A stretch of DNA of 64,000 nt from Beijerinckiaceae bacterium (GTDB lineage Bacteria; Pseudomonadota; Alphaproteobacteria; Rhizobiales; Beijerinckiaceae): NCBI GenBank assembly GCA_009773635.1, contig WSYC01000002.1:1-64000 (forward strand). Reading direction: 5' to 3'. A model generated the notes under the pieces. That model made no database searches, was not told where the DNA came from, and saw only the letters and a program-made list of their open reading frames with translations. Positions within the stretch are counted from its first letter, which is position 1, and every line of letters starts with the position of its first letter. Of this stretch, positions 29,742 through 39,970 are shown piece after piece. Made by a program: the position numbers and the translations under genes.

Positions 29742-30476
29742 TCAGTGGTGCCCGCCTTCGAGATAGGCTGCCTTGACCTGCGGATCGGCGAGCAGCGCCT
29801 TGCCGGTGCCACTCATCGTGATCAGTCCGTTGACCATCACGTAACCGCGATGCGCGAGTTTGAGCGCGTGATACGCGTTCTGCTCGACGAGGAAGACCGT
29901 CATCTTCTCCTCGGCGTTCACCTGCCGGATCACGTCGAAAATCTGCCGGACGATGATCGGCGCGAGGCCGAGCGAGGGTTCGTCGAGCAAGAGCAGCTTC
30001 GGTCGGCTCATCAGCGCACGACCGATCGCCAGCATCTGCTGTTCGCCGCCCGAGAGCGTGCCGGCACGCTGCTGGAGCCGCTCTTTCAGGCGCGGAAAGA
30101 TCGTGCAGATCTTTTCGAGGTCCTGGTTGAACCACGCGAGATTGTTGACCGAGGCCCCCATCTGGAGGTTCTCGTACACGCTCATGCGCGGGAAAACGCG
30201 GCGGCCTTCCGGCGATTGCGCAATGCCGAGGCGCGCGATCTCATGGGTCGGCATCTTGGTGATGTCCTGCCCCTGATAGGTGATCGTGCCGTCTTTTGCC
30301 TGCGGTTTGCCGAAGATGGTCATCATCAGCGTGGACTTACCGGCGCCGTTCGCACCGATCAGCGTGACGATCTCGCCCTCGTTGACATCCATATCGACGC
30401 CCTTGAGCGCGATGATATTGCCATAGAAGGTCTTGACGCCCCGCACCGAGAGCAGGGGAGCGGAATTCATCGTCAT
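29742..30476 (-). CDS. livF: Branched-chain amino acid-type ABC transporter ATPase LivF
   Basis: Cytoplasmic ATPase: Walker A GANGAGKST, signature LSGGEQQ, Walker B LLLLDEPSLGL and the H-loop region. 244 residues. The start overlaps the end of livG by 4 bp (ATGA). Confidence 0.93.
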   Translation of the reverse strand: MTMNSAPLLSVRGVKTFYGNIIALKGVDMDVNEGEIVTLIGANGAGKSTLMMTIFGKPQAKDGTITYQGQDITKMPTHEIARLGIAQSPEGRRVFPRMSVYENLQMGASVNNLAWFNQDLEKICTIFPRLKERLQQRAGTLSGGEQQMLAIGRALMSRPKLLLLDEPSLGLAPIIVRQIFDVIRQVNAEEKMTVFLVEQNAYHALKLAHRGYVMVNGLITMSGTGKALLADPQVKAAYLEGGHH

Positions 30477-31384
30477 AGGCCCACCTCTGCTTCGATCTTC
30501 TCCACTTCCGCTTCATCTTCCGCGCCAAGATACGCGGCGATGACGCGCGGATCGGATTTGACCTCGTCCGGTGTGCCGTCCGAAATCTTGGTGCCGTAAT
30601 CGAGCACCACGACGTGATCCGAAATCTCCATGACCACGGACATGTCGTGCTCGATCAGCAGCACCGAGGTGCCGTGATCCTTGCAGACCGAGCGCAAGAG
30701 CGCGTTGAGTTCGGCGCTTTCCTTCGGGTTGAGGCCGGCGGCCGGCTCGTCGAGGCAGAGCAGCACCGGGTCCGTGCACAGGGCGCGGGCGATTTCGAGC
30801 CGGCGCTGGTCGCCGTAGGGCAGATCGCCGGCGGGGTCATCCGCACGGTCGATCAGCTTGGTCTTCTCGAGCCAGTATTTGGCGGTCTCGATCGCCTCGT
30901 TCTCGCGCTTCTTGAAGCCGGGCAGGCCAATGAGGCCGCCAAGCGTCCAGTTGGAGGCGACCATCAGCGGGTTGTGCTGGGCCACCATCAGGTTTTCGAG
31001 CACGGTCATGCCCGAAAAGAGCCGGATGTTCTGGAAGGTGCGAGCGACCTTCGCCCGTGCCGAGACCTCAAAATCGGGCATCCGTTCCAGCAGGAACAGG
31101 CTGCCGCCTTCACCCTTGAGGCTGTCCCGCGGCGTGTCGGTCAGCGTTTCGACGTGAGCCTCGATGTCGATATTGCCATGGCGCAGCGCCATGCGCCCGG
31201 TCGTCGGCTTGTAGAAGCCGGTGATGCAGTTGAACACCGTGGTCTTGCCGGCGCCGTTGGGGCCGATCAGTGCGGTGATGTCGCCACGTCCGGCAACGAA
31301 GGAGAGATCGTTCACCGCGACGAGGCCGCCGAAGCGCATCGTCAGGTTCTCGACTTTCAGGATGGGATCGGATTTCGCGCGCAT
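30473..31384 (-). CDS. livG: Branched-chain amino acid-type ABC transporter ATPase LivG
   Basis: Walker A GPNGAGKTT, signature 'LPYGDQRRLEIARAL' and Walker B LLCLDEPAAGL are present. At 303 residues it is longer than E. coli LivG (255) because of an insertion around residues 70-105 and a C-terminal acidic tail. The stop overlaps livF by 4 bp and the start overlaps the stop of livM. Confidence 0.93.
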   Translation of the reverse strand: MRAKSDPILKVENLTMRFGGLVAVNDLSFVAGRGDITALIGPNGAGKTTVFNCITGFYKPTTGRMALRHGNIDIEAHVETLTDTPRDSLKGEGGSLFLLERMPDFEVSARAKVARTFQNIRLFSGMTVLENLMVAQHNPLMVASNWTLGGLIGLPGFKKRENEAIETAKYWLEKTKLIDRADDPAGDLPYGDQRRLEIARALCTDPVLLCLDEPAAGLNPKESAELNALLRSVCKDHGTSVLLIEHDMSVVMEISDHVVVLDYGTKISDGTPDEVKSDPRVIAAYLGAEDEAEVEKIEAEVGL

Positions 31385-32799
31385 CAGCCATGCCCCTCTT
31401 TGACGAGGTCAGACGAAACGACCTTCTTTTCCTTCAGGAACACCGTCGGCTCACGCGCCGAGATCAGGCCGCGCGGCTTCCAGAGCATCATCAACACCAT
31501 GCAGATGCCGAAGATCAGCATACGGTATTGTGCGGGGTCGAACCCGTCGCCGAAATAGAGTTTCAGGAAGTCGAGTTCGCGCAGCACTTCCACGCCGCCG
31601 ACCAGCAGGATCGAGGCGATCACCACGCCGAGCAGGCTCCCCATGCCGCCGAGAACCACGATGGCGAGGATCTGCGCCGATTCGAGGAACACGAAGCTCT
31701 CCGGCGAAATGAAGCCCTGCCGTGCGGCGAAGAATGCGCCGGCGAACCCGCCGAACATTGCGCCGATGGCGAAGGCGGTGAGCTTGGTGTTGACCGTGTT
31801 GATGCCAAGCGAGCGGCAGGCGATTTCATCCTCGCGCAGCGCTTCCCACGCCCGGCCGACCGGCAGGCGCCTCAGCCGCATCGACACCGCCGCCGTCACC
31901 AGCGCCAGCGCCAGGATGACGTAGAAGAGGAAGATCGTCCGGTAGATCGGGCTGAATTCGAGCCCGAATTTTGCGGCAAACCCGTCCTCTCCGGCCGTGA
32001 ACGGTGTACCGAAGAAGCTCGGCCGCGGAATGGAGGAAATTCCCGCGTAGCCGTTCGAGAAATCGACCCAGTTGATCAGCACGAGGCGGATGATCTCGCC
32101 GAAGGCCAGCGTCACGATCGCGAGATAGTCGCCCCGGAGCCGCAGCACGGGAAACCCGAGCAGAACGCCCCAGAACGCCGCGAGAATGCCTGCGACCGGC
32201 AGGCAGATCCAGAACGCCCAGACCTGCCAGAAGCCTTCGCCGATCAGCTGCGCCATGAACTCCTTGATCGGTTCGGAGGAGGCGAGCAGCGCGTAGGAAT
32301 AGGCCCCCACCGCGTAGAACGCGACATAGCCGAGATCGAGCAGGCCGGCGAGGCCGACGACGATGTTCAGCCCCCAGCCGAGCATGATGTAAATCAGGAT
32401 CTGGATGCCGAAGTTGTCGATCCACTTGATCGCGCCCTGCGGCCCGGCAGTCGCCAGCACGAAAATCGGGTAGGCGACCAGGAAACCGACGGCCACCGGC
32501 AGCCCGAATTTCTCGATCTTGAGCATCATCGCCGAGGATGACGTCTTCTTTGCCGGGGCTATCCGCCCGGCGCGAGAAGCCTGCCAGTAGCCGGTCATGA
32601 GGCGGGCGACGAACACGAGGCCGACGACCGCAGCCAGCAGGCCGGGGCGGCCGACGAGCACCATCTGGTTGTTGAGCGCCTGATCGGTTTTCAGGCCGAG
32701 CATGAGCGCGAACAGGCCGAAGGCGATGATCGCGGCGATGACGGAATCCTTGAACAGGATGCCCCAGTTCACGACGGGTTTTTCAACAGCGTCCATCAT
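31384..32799 (-). CDS. livM: Branched-chain amino acid-type ABC transporter permease LivM
   Basis: Inner-membrane permease with an N-terminal extension of extra helices (about 1-130) before the LivM core; the conserved GLAGLLDLGYVAFYAVGAY and LRGDYLAIVTLAFGEIIRLV blocks are intact. ATG at 32799, 2 bp after the livH stop; another ATG at 32796 is possible. 471 residues. Confidence 0.92.
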   Translation of the reverse strand: MMDAVEKPVVNWGILFKDSVIAAIIAFGLFALMLGLKTDQALNNQMVLVGRPGLLAAVVGLVFVARLMTGYWQASRAGRIAPAKKTSSSAMMLKIEKFGLPVAVGFLVAYPIFVLATAGPQGAIKWIDNFGIQILIYIMLGWGLNIVVGLAGLLDLGYVAFYAVGAYSYALLASSEPIKEFMAQLIGEGFWQVWAFWICLPVAGILAAFWGVLLGFPVLRLRGDYLAIVTLAFGEIIRLVLINWVDFSNGYAGISSIPRPSFFGTPFTAGEDGFAAKFGLEFSPIYRTIFLFYVILALALVTAAVSMRLRRLPVGRAWEALREDEIACRSLGINTVNTKLTAFAIGAMFGGFAGAFFAARQGFISPESFVFLESAQILAIVVLGGMGSLLGVVIASILLVGGVEVLRELDFLKLYFGDGFDPAQYRMLIFGICMVLMMLWKPRGLISAREPTVFLKEKKVVSSDLVKEGHG

Positions 32800-32801
32800 G
32801 A

Positions 32802-33725
32802 TCAAACCTTCTCGACTTCGGGTTTGCCGAGCAGGCCCTGCGGCATGAAAATCAGCACGATGGCGAGAATGGAGAACGCCGCGACGTCCTTGTAGTCGAT
32901 CGAGAAATACGCCGACCAGAAGGTCTCGATCAGCCCGATCAGCAGCCCGCCGAGCACCGCGCCGGGCAGCGAGCCGATACCGCCGAGCACCGCCGCCGTG
33001 AACGCCTTGACGCCGGGCGTGAAGCCATCGGAGAACACGACAACGCCGTAATAGGTCAGGAACATCGTCCCTGCGACCGCCGCGAGCGCCGCGCCCATGA
33101 TGAAGGTGACGGAAATCGTCCGGTCGACGTTGATGCCGAGCAGCGCCGCCATCTTCGGGTCCTGCTCGCAGGCGCGCTGCGCCCGGCCGAGTGGCGTCTT
33201 CTGCACCACGTACCAGAAGATCCCGAGCAGGATCGCTGTTACGGCGATGATCATCACCTGCTTGTAGGAGATCGCGACCTGGAAGCCGTTGCGCTCGAAC
33301 AGGTTGATCGTGTCGCGCATCACCGGCGGAATGGGCTTGTTGCGCGCGCCTTGGGCAACCTGCACGAAATTCATCAGAAGGATCGACATGCCGATCGCGG
33401 AAATCAGCGGCGCGAGGCGGAAGGAGCCTCTGAGCTTACGATAAGCGATGCGCTCGATCGTCCAGCTGTAGAGCGAGGTGATCACCATCGAGACGATCAG
33501 CGCGACCAGAAGGGCGAGAAAGACCACCCCGCCCGACATGCCGGCAAAAGCCGTGATCGCCATGAAAACGATGAGGGAAATGAAGGCGGAAATCATGAAC
33601 ACGTCGCCGTGCGCGAAGTTCACCATTCCGATGATGCCGAAGACCATCGTATATCCGATGGCGATCAGGCCATAAACGGCACCTAACGTGACGCCATTGA
33701 TCAGCTGCTGGACAAATACTTCCAT
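32802..33725 (-). CDS. livH: Branched-chain amino acid-type ABC transporter permease LivH
   Basis: A 307-residue permease with eight or so helices. GAVYGLIAIGYTMVFGIIGMVNFAHGD at the N-terminus (shown in part elsewhere as the family hallmark) and GSLPGAVLGG near the C-terminus identify it. First gene of the permease/ATPase block; the 227-bp region upstream is AT-richer and likely holds the promoter. Confidence 0.93.
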   Translation of the reverse strand: MEVFVQQLINGVTLGAVYGLIAIGYTMVFGIIGMVNFAHGDVFMISAFISLIVFMAITAFAGMSGGVVFLALLVALIVSMVITSLYSWTIERIAYRKLRGSFRLAPLISAIGMSILLMNFVQVAQGARNKPIPPVMRDTINLFERNGFQVAISYKQVMIIAVTAILLGIFWYVVQKTPLGRAQRACEQDPKMAALLGINVDRTISVTFIMGAALAAVAGTMFLTYYGVVVFSDGFTPGVKAFTAAVLGGIGSLPGAVLGGLLIGLIETFWSAYFSIDYKDVAAFSILAIVLIFMPQGLLGKPEVEKV

Positions 33726-33952
33726 ACCCTACGAACGCCTCCCCACTCTACGCATCCCGTCTGATGCGGGATTTGTGCCAGAACCGATTTACCGGAGCGC
33801 GCTTTGCTTGGCTAGCGGCAATACGCAAACCCGATCGATCAGCTGGCGGCGACTAATGGCCTACTGTCTCTGGCGTATCAATCGCAAAAACGAGTTCAAC
33901 CCCGTGGATATCACTAAAATGCGATCCAGTTTTCTAGAACATCTCTAATTGC

Positions 33953-34963
33953 TCATACTTTGTCTGCCAGAACGAACCCATGGGCGAAGGGATCGTGATC
34001 GTCGACGAAGATCGTGTTCAGGCCGGTCATCACCGCCCAGCCCTCGACGGAGGGGATGATCGCCGGCTTGCCGCCGACGGTGGTTTCGCCCTCGATACGG
34101 CCGACAAACAGCGATCCGATGATGCTCTCGTGTACGAAATCCTGCCCCGGCTTGAGCTTGCCCTTCGCTGCCCATTGCGCGATGCGCGCCGAGGTGCCGG
34201 TGCCGCAGGGCGAGCGGTCGATGGCCTTTTCGCCATAAAACACCGCATTGCGGGCGGTGGCTTCCGGCTTCGTCGGCTTGCCGGCCCAGAGCACATGGCG
34301 GCAGCCGCGGATGGCCGGGTTCTCGGGGTGGACAAGCTCGATCGTCGCGTTCACCGCTTTGCGCACTGCCGGCGACCAGCGCAGGATATCGGACGGCTGA
34401 ACCGCCTCGACCCCGACGAAATTTGGCTGCGGGTCGACGATGGCGTAGAAATTCCCGCCATAGGAGATATCGACCGTCAGTTCACCGAGGCCTTCGACAT
34501 CGAGCTTCACGTCGGTGGCATGGAGGAAGGAGGGGATGTTGACGAGCTTCACGGATGTGACGCGCCCGCCTTCCTGCTTGAAATAGGCCTCGACAACGCC
34601 GGCGGGCGTATCGAGCCGGAGCTTGCCCGGCGTTTTGGCGGTCACGAGCCCCTGTTCGAGCGCCATCGTCACGGTGCCGATGGTGCCATGCCCGCACATC
34701 GGCAAGCAGCCGGTGGTCTCGATGTAGAGAATGCCGACATCGCAATCGGGCCGCGTCGGCGGGTAGAGGATCGAGCCGGACATCATGTCGTGGCCGCGCG
34801 GCTCGAACATCAGCGCGGTGCGGATCCAGTCATACTCGCGCATGAAATGGTCGCGCTTCTCGCTCATCGTGGCGCCGATGAGGTTCGGCCCGCCGCCGAC
34901 GACCATCCGCACCGGATTGCCGCAGGTGTGTCCGTCGACGCAGAAAAAGGTATGCCGTGCCAT
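33953..34963 (-). CDS. 4-hydroxyproline epimerase / proline racemase family
   Basis: Catalytic cysteines are in MCGHGTIG (about residue 90) and SPCGTGTSA (about 254). Having both Cys indicates an epimerase or racemase rather than the Thr-containing trans-3-hydroxyproline dehydratase. VDGHTCGNPVR starts the protein. 336 residues. It lies 18 bp downstream of the aconitase X small subunit gene, supporting a hydroxyproline pathway. Confidence 0.88.
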   Translation of the reverse strand: MARHTFFCVDGHTCGNPVRMVVGGGPNLIGATMSEKRDHFMREYDWIRTALMFEPRGHDMMSGSILYPPTRPDCDVGILYIETTGCLPMCGHGTIGTVTMALEQGLVTAKTPGKLRLDTPAGVVEAYFKQEGGRVTSVKLVNIPSFLHATDVKLDVEGLGELTVDISYGGNFYAIVDPQPNFVGVEAVQPSDILRWSPAVRKAVNATIELVHPENPAIRGCRHVLWAGKPTKPEATARNAVFYGEKAIDRSPCGTGTSARIAQWAAKGKLKPGQDFVHESIIGSLFVGRIEGETTVGGKPAIIPSVEGWAVMTGLNTIFVDDHDPFAHGFVLADKV

Positions 34964-34981
34964 GAGAAATCCGGTTTCAGG

Positions 34982-35416
34982 TTAAGCGTTGAGCGGCAGG
35001 ATAATGCCCTCGGGTGAAATGGAAAGCAGGCCATCGCCAAGCTTGCGCTGATCTTCCGCCGCGAGTTCGAACGCGGGCGGAGCGCTCCAGCCCATTTCGC
35101 GCGCGATCAGGCAGCCGATCAGCAGGATGGCATCCGGCGCGCCCATGACGAGCGCCGCGGGCGCATTCCCGCCACGGATCAGCTCCAGCAACACCGCGGA
35201 GGAGGATGACGAGCCGATCGTCGCCGGCAGGCACAGGATGCGCCCCGCGATCGAGGTGCCGCATTGCGGGTGGCGGACCAGGATGATCATCCCGGTTTTC
35301 GGGTCGACCCCGCCCCAGAACGAGAGCGGTGCGTCGAGCTTGAGCGCGGTGCCGGTGGCAGCACCGGGCAGGAGGGGAGAAGCGTTCATGCCGGAGGTCG
35401 TCTTGCCGGTTTCCAT
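34982..35416 (-). CDS. Aconitase X small subunit (DUF126 swivel domain)
   Basis: A 144-residue protein with the AcnX swivel-domain pattern: LSFWGGVDPKTG, then HPQCGTSIAGRILCLPA and GSSSSSAVLLELI. It forms the mobile half of cis-3-hydroxy-L-proline dehydratase-type AcnX enzymes. The ATG at 35416 overlaps the large-subunit stop by one base (TGATG), so the two are translated together. Larger frames upstream are shadows. Confidence 0.85.
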   Translation of the reverse strand: METGKTTSGMNASPLLPGAATGTALKLDAPLSFWGGVDPKTGMIILVRHPQCGTSIAGRILCLPATIGSSSSSAVLLELIRGGNAPAALVMGAPDAILLIGCLIAREMGWSAPPAFELAAEDQRKLGDGLLSISPEGIILPLNA

Positions 35417-36672
35417 CACGCCCAGAGCCTTTCGTTGCGGCTCAGATGCCCGGTGACGGCGCTTTCGACGCATTCGGCCATCGCGCCATATTGCACGGCA
35501 TATCCGGTGTTGCCCGGCGCATAATGTGCGAATTTGCCCGAATTGGTCATGAGAACGCCGGTGAGCTCGCTCAGGATCGGTGTGACGACAACGCAGGTAT
35601 CCGCGACCAGCGTCACGCCCGCGTCTTCCAGCGCTTTCCGGCGCCCGGTGGCTTCGAGCGCTTTCACGGCATGCCGGCCGGTGCAGGCGTAGAACGGACG
35701 GGTCAGCTTGCGCCCGGCGATCAGACGGTCGATTTCCATGAGCTCGTCGATCGAGCAATGCGGCGATCCGACAGCCACGGCATCGATTGCCGGATTGCTG
35801 GTGGTCGAAAGCCCCGCGCGCGCCGCATCGAGCATCGCGGCGGTGACAGGGATGACCGGGATGCCGGTATGGCCCTGCGTCACAGTTGCAAGATCCGGCG
35901 CTTCCGGTGTCACGCCGAGGATATGGAACAGCCCGACCGCGCCTGCCGAGGCGGCCGCCGCGCCGAAGGCTTTGAGGCGATCTTCTGTGGCTGTATTCTC
36001 CAGCCCTAGCACGACGCCGATATCCGTTCCGGCGCGCTGGCCGAACAGCGTGCCGATCACCGGCCAGAAGACATCGGAATTGCGCAAATCCGGCGAAATG
36101 CCGGAGCAATCGAGCGCGAACGTCGCACGGCGGTTCTGCGGGATATGCAGCCCGTAGTAGGGCGCGCGCGCCGTGATTGCGCAGCAGATATCGAGGAAAT
36201 CGCCGTAGCGGTTGGTGCGCGCGCCGAGCACGGAATTGCAGAAGGCGACCGCATTGCTCTCACCCCACGCGACATCGGAGCCGAACGCCGGGCGATGCCC
36301 CGCCTGATACGGCGCGCAGGTCCAGGTTGCTGCGCAGCCCATCGCCTCATAGGCGCGCATCATGCGCTTTGCCATGTCGTGTTCGTGGGCCGGAAGGCGG
36401 ATTTTCGCGCCGCAATGCATGTCGACCCCGCCGACGTTCAGCGTGGTGGGGATCACGACCTTCGCGCCGAGGTCAACGAGCTTTTCGCCGAAGAGCGTGC
36501 CGGAATCGCCATGGTAGAGCGCGCCGTCGATATGTGCGGAGGCAACGGGGATCAGTTTTTCAGCGCCCATCAGGCGGGCCGTTTCAGCAATCACGCGCAT
36601 GGCGAGCGCGCGCGGCGCGCCGGCGCTGCCAGTGAGCCATTCGCGTTCCTCAGGGGTCAAGGTCAGGGTCAC
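35416..36672 (-). CDS. Aconitase X large (catalytic) subunit
   Basis: DUF521/AcnX catalytic domain, an Fe-S hydro-lyase; bacterial heteromeric members dehydrate cis-3-hydroxy-L-proline. SAHIDGALYHGDSGTLF near residue 45 and TTLNVGGVDMHCGA near 75 are family blocks. Conserved Cys lie in ATWTCAPYQ and the C-terminal ADTCVVVTPIL. 418 residues. First gene of a three-gene minus-strand unit. The alternative AcnX function, phosphomevalonate dehydratase, is archaeal and unlikely here. Confidence 0.85.
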   Translation of the reverse strand: MTLTLTPEEREWLTGSAGAPRALAMRVIAETARLMGAEKLIPVASAHIDGALYHGDSGTLFGEKLVDLGAKVVIPTTLNVGGVDMHCGAKIRLPAHEHDMAKRMMRAYEAMGCAATWTCAPYQAGHRPAFGSDVAWGESNAVAFCNSVLGARTNRYGDFLDICCAITARAPYYGLHIPQNRRATFALDCSGISPDLRNSDVFWPVIGTLFGQRAGTDIGVVLGLENTATEDRLKAFGAAAASAGAVGLFHILGVTPEAPDLATVTQGHTGIPVIPVTAAMLDAARAGLSTTSNPAIDAVAVGSPHCSIDELMEIDRLIAGRKLTRPFYACTGRHAVKALEATGRRKALEDAGVTLVADTCVVVTPILSELTGVLMTNSGKFAHYAPGNTGYAVQYGAMAECVESAVTGHLSRNERLWA

Positions 36673-36892
36673 GTTTCAATCCTGGCGGCAGGTTTCCGGC
36701 CCGGACAGTCCAGGGCCAAACACGGGAAGGCGTTCCTGACATGCATGTCAGGGGGCTGTCAATTTACGCTGCGATCCCTGATTGTTTTTTCCGGCCCCGA
36801 AGCCACCCTGTCGATTTTCGCCGGGAATACCGCAAGGTGCCCTTGCGCTTTTCTCCAAAGTGTCCAGTTCATTGCGGACGAAAGGGCGCGCC

Positions 36893-37432
36893 GTGACAGA
36901 CAAGCATACCGCAAGGGCTGCGGCCAATTCGCCGGAGGCTTCAGGCGCCGGTTTCCGGGAGGCTGACACTTTCCGGGATGCCATGAGCCGCGTTGCCGGC
37001 GCGGTGCACCTTGTGGCGACCGATGGCAAGGGCGGCAAGGCCGGGCTGACCGCGACCGCTGTCGCCTCGGTTGCCGCCGATCCGCCGACCCTGCTCGTGT
37101 GCCTCAACGCGACGAGCCGCACCGCGGCAGCCTTGCGGGCGAACGGCTATTTCACCGTCAACACGCTGGGTGCAGGGCAGCAGGAGCTGGCGAATGTCTT
37201 TGCCGGCCGCACGCCCGCGAAGGGCGAGGTGCGGTTCGAGCACGGCAAGTGGGAGACAGGCGCGGAGGGCCAGCCTGTGCTCGCGGATGCGCTGGTGAGT
37301 TTCACGGTCCGGGTTGCCGAGATCAAGCCGGTTGCGACCCATCTCATCGTGATCGGCGAGGTCATGACGATCGGGTTCGGGCAGGCTCACGCCGGGCTGG
37401 TCTATACCCGGCGTGCCTATCACGCGGTGTGA
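36893..37432 (+). CDS. Flavin reductase-like FMN-binding protein
   Basis: A flavin reductase domain of two-component monooxygenases: FRDAMSRVAGAVHLVATDG, GLTATAVASVAADPPTLLVCLN and GYFTVNTLG are the typical blocks. Start uncertain: the GTG at 36893 gives 179 residues, and the frame is open to 36782. No oxygenase partner is adjacent. Confidence 0.8.
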   Translation: MTDKHTARAAANSPEASGAGFREADTFRDAMSRVAGAVHLVATDGKGGKAGLTATAVASVAADPPTLLVCLNATSRTAAALRANGYFTVNTLGAGQQELANVFAGRTPAKGEVRFEHGKWETGAEGQPVLADALVSFTVRVAEIKPVATHLIVIGEVMTIGFGQAHAGLVYTRRAYHAV

Positions 37433-37476
37433 GCGCGCGGGGAAGGCCATATTCCAACCCGCATTCTCTTCTGTTC

Positions 37477-37520
37477 GCATGTGCTTCATGCGAACCGGTC
37501 TCCACTTCGCTTGCACATGC
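37477..37520. repeat. Dispersed 44-nt hairpin element, copy D
   Basis: Perfect arms GCATGTGC (37477-37484) and GCACATGC (37513-37520) around the core (with T for C at core position 5). It sits between two convergent genes and its last base is the final base of the SDR stop codon. Confidence 0.9.
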
Positions 37521-38218
37521 TACACGGAGCGGGTGATCCCGCCATCGACACGGAGGCTCTGGCCGGTGATGTAGCCGGCATCGTCCGAGAGCAGGAAGGC
37601 CACGGTTTTCGCGATTTCCGCCACTGTGCCATAGCGCCCCATCGGGATGCGGGCCTTGAATACCTCTTTTTCCGGCAGAGAATCGATAAACCCCGGCAGG
37701 ATGTTGTTCATGCGGATGTTTTTCGCCGCGTAGCGATCCGCATAGAGCTTGGCGTAAGCGCCGAGCCCCGCCCGCAGCGTCGATGAGATCGGGAAGATAA
37801 GATCGGGTTCCACGGCTGCAAAAGCCGTGATGTTGACGATTGAACCGCCACCCTGCGCTTCCATGATCGGTGTGAGGTGACGGGCGAGACGGACGACATT
37901 GAGGATGATGAGATCGAGACCCTTCATCCAGTCCGCATCGGTGAGGGCCGGCAGATCGCCCTTCGGCGGATGGCCGGTGTTCAGCACCGCACCGTCGATC
38001 CGGCCCCAGGTCGCCATCGCCTTGTCGACGAGCGCCTTGAGATCGGCTTCCTCGGTAACGGAACCGGTGATGCCGACCCCGCCGAGTTCCTTCGCCAGTG
38101 CCTCTGCGCCGCCCGAGGGCGAGAGCAGCGCGACCTTCCAGCCGCGGCCCGCGAGTTCGCGTGCGGCGGCGGCACCCATGCCTTTGCCGGCACCGGTGAG
38201 AAGTGCAACCTTGGTCAT
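37520..38218 (-). CDS. Short-chain dehydrogenase/reductase with altered catalytic motif
   Basis: Rossmann motif TGAGKGMG and the NILPGFIDS block are normal for the family, and SLRVDGGITRS ends it. The usual YxxxK is replaced: the aligned segment reads SSTLRAGL, with Ser for Tyr and Arg for Lys. This occurs in one BKR-like SDR subgroup, so it may be a distinct enzyme or a non-catalytic binder. 232 residues. Confidence 0.8.
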   Translation of the reverse strand: MTKVALLTGAGKGMGAAAARELAGRGWKVALLSPSGGAEALAKELGGVGITGSVTEEADLKALVDKAMATWGRIDGAVLNTGHPPKGDLPALTDADWMKGLDLIILNVVRLARHLTPIMEAQGGGSIVNITAFAAVEPDLIFPISSTLRAGLGAYAKLYADRYAAKNIRMNNILPGFIDSLPEKEVFKARIPMGRYGTVAEIAKTVAFLLSDDAGYITGQSLRVDGGITRSV

Positions 38219-38309
38219 GTCATATCCTTCGTGATGGGTGGGCGCATCGCCCGTTCATGGCACGAAGGTATGGACTGTGGTCGCAGATGGCCAGCGTCAA
38301 ATTGCCGGC

Positions 38310-39104
38310 TTATCCGGCCAGGAACGGCGCGATGGCCGCATTGTACTGAACGGGGATCTCGCAGTTCGAGATATGCGCGGCGGGGATGACGGCCTTCTTT
38401 GCGCCCGTGATGTTGCGCACGAGAATCTCGCCCATCGCGGGTGGCGTTGCCGGGTCTTCGCCGCCGATCAGCACCAGAACCGGGTTGGTGATCGATTTGA
38501 TGCTCTCGCGCTGGTCCATGTCGCGGATCGCGCCGCAGCAGGCAGTATAGCCAACCGTCGAGGCGCGTCGCACCTGATCGGTGATGCGGGACACTTCCGC
38601 CGGGTTGGTCTCGTTCATGCGTCTGGTGAACCAGCGTGGCTTCATGGCTTCGGCGATCGCGCCCATGCCATCCTTATGGGCCATGCGGATGCGGGCGTTC
38701 CAGTCGGTCGCCGGTGGCCCCATGAACGGCGAGGTATTGCCAAGGACCGCCTTGCCGATCCGCTCGCGGTGATGCGTCAGCAGATGCATGCCGGCCATGC
38801 CGCCCATCGAGCAGCCCACCCAGTCGGCCTTGTGGATGTGGAGCGCATCGAGAAGGCGCAAGGCATCCTGCGCCAGCGCGGCGATCGAATAGGGGCCGGG
38901 CGGGCAGGAACTCATCCCATGGCCACGGACATCGTAGCGGATGATGCGGAAATCTTTGGCGAAATGCGCGACCTGCGCGTCCCACATCTCGAGGCTGGCG
39001 CCGAGGGAATTCGAGAACACGAGCGGCGGCGCGGCTTCCGGCCCATCGAGGCAGACGCGAAAGCGGATGCCGCCCGCTTCGATAAAGTTGGTTTCAGAGG
39101 GCAC
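38310..39104 (-). CDS. 3-oxoadipate enol-lactonase (PcaD)-like alpha/beta hydrolase
   Basis: [26 protein letters not shown] and the nucleophile elbow GCSMGGMAG match Pca[10 protein letters not shown] and AAHISNCE hold the Asp and His. Hydrolyses 3-oxoadipate enol-lactone in the protocatechuate branch if the family assignment holds, but no other pca genes are visible. A GTG at 39104 with GAGGAA upstream gives 264 residues, the usual size; the frame extends to 39188. Confidence 0.75.
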   Translation of the reverse strand: MPSETNFIEAGGIRFRVCLDGPEAAPPLVFSNSLGASLEMWDAQVAHFAKDFRIIRYDVRGHGMSSCPPGPYSIAALAQDALRLLDALHIHKADWVGCSMGGMAGMHLLTHHRERIGKAVLGNTSPFMGPPATDWNARIRMAHKDGMGAIAEAMKPRWFTRRMNETNPAEVSRITDQVRRASTVGYTACCGAIRDMDQRESIKSITNPVLVLIGGEDPATPPAMGEILVRNITGAKKAVIPAAHISNCEIPVQYNAAIAPFLAG

Positions 39105-39409
39105 GGGTTCCTCGCTGGGGTGTTTTTGATGCTTCCGGGGTGCGGGTTCGTCTGGATGCAGCATCCGGGGAAAGGGCGCGAATGACAAGCCTTAACGCGC
39201 ATCAACGCGGCGCATGGCCTCCGGCGCCAGCTCATGCTGCGCTGCGGGGACGAATTTGTTGCGCGCTTGCGAATGGATGCTTGACCGTTTCTCGGAAAAG
39301 GGTCCAAACTGCCGGAATTGGGGCCAAAATGACCGCAAAGCGGCAGAAGGCATCCCCAAAGGGAAACGATTTGGCGCGTTTTTCGCCATTTTTCGCTGAA
39401 GGAGTGACA
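39105..39409. promoter_or_regulatory. Divergent region between the pcaD-like gene and the cox operon
   Basis: 305 bp that must contain the cox operon promoter. A TTGACC at about 39280 is a possible -35 box, but no well-spaced -10 follows. AT-richer patches occur at 39330-39400. I see no convincing gene; the plus frame upstream of coxS is an extension without a start site. Confidence 0.3.
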
Positions 39410-39898
<489 letters not shown>

Positions 39899-39970
39899 GT
39901 GCGCCAGCGCACAACGCGGGTGCTTCGGCCTCCGCAGTTTGCTCTGGCACACCATTCAAGGAGGTACCCC

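Noticed and set aside
33688-33948. Plus-strand 86-codon frame upstream of livH
   Set aside because: Overlaps the livH start and its promoter region; no ribosome-binding site or recognisable protein.
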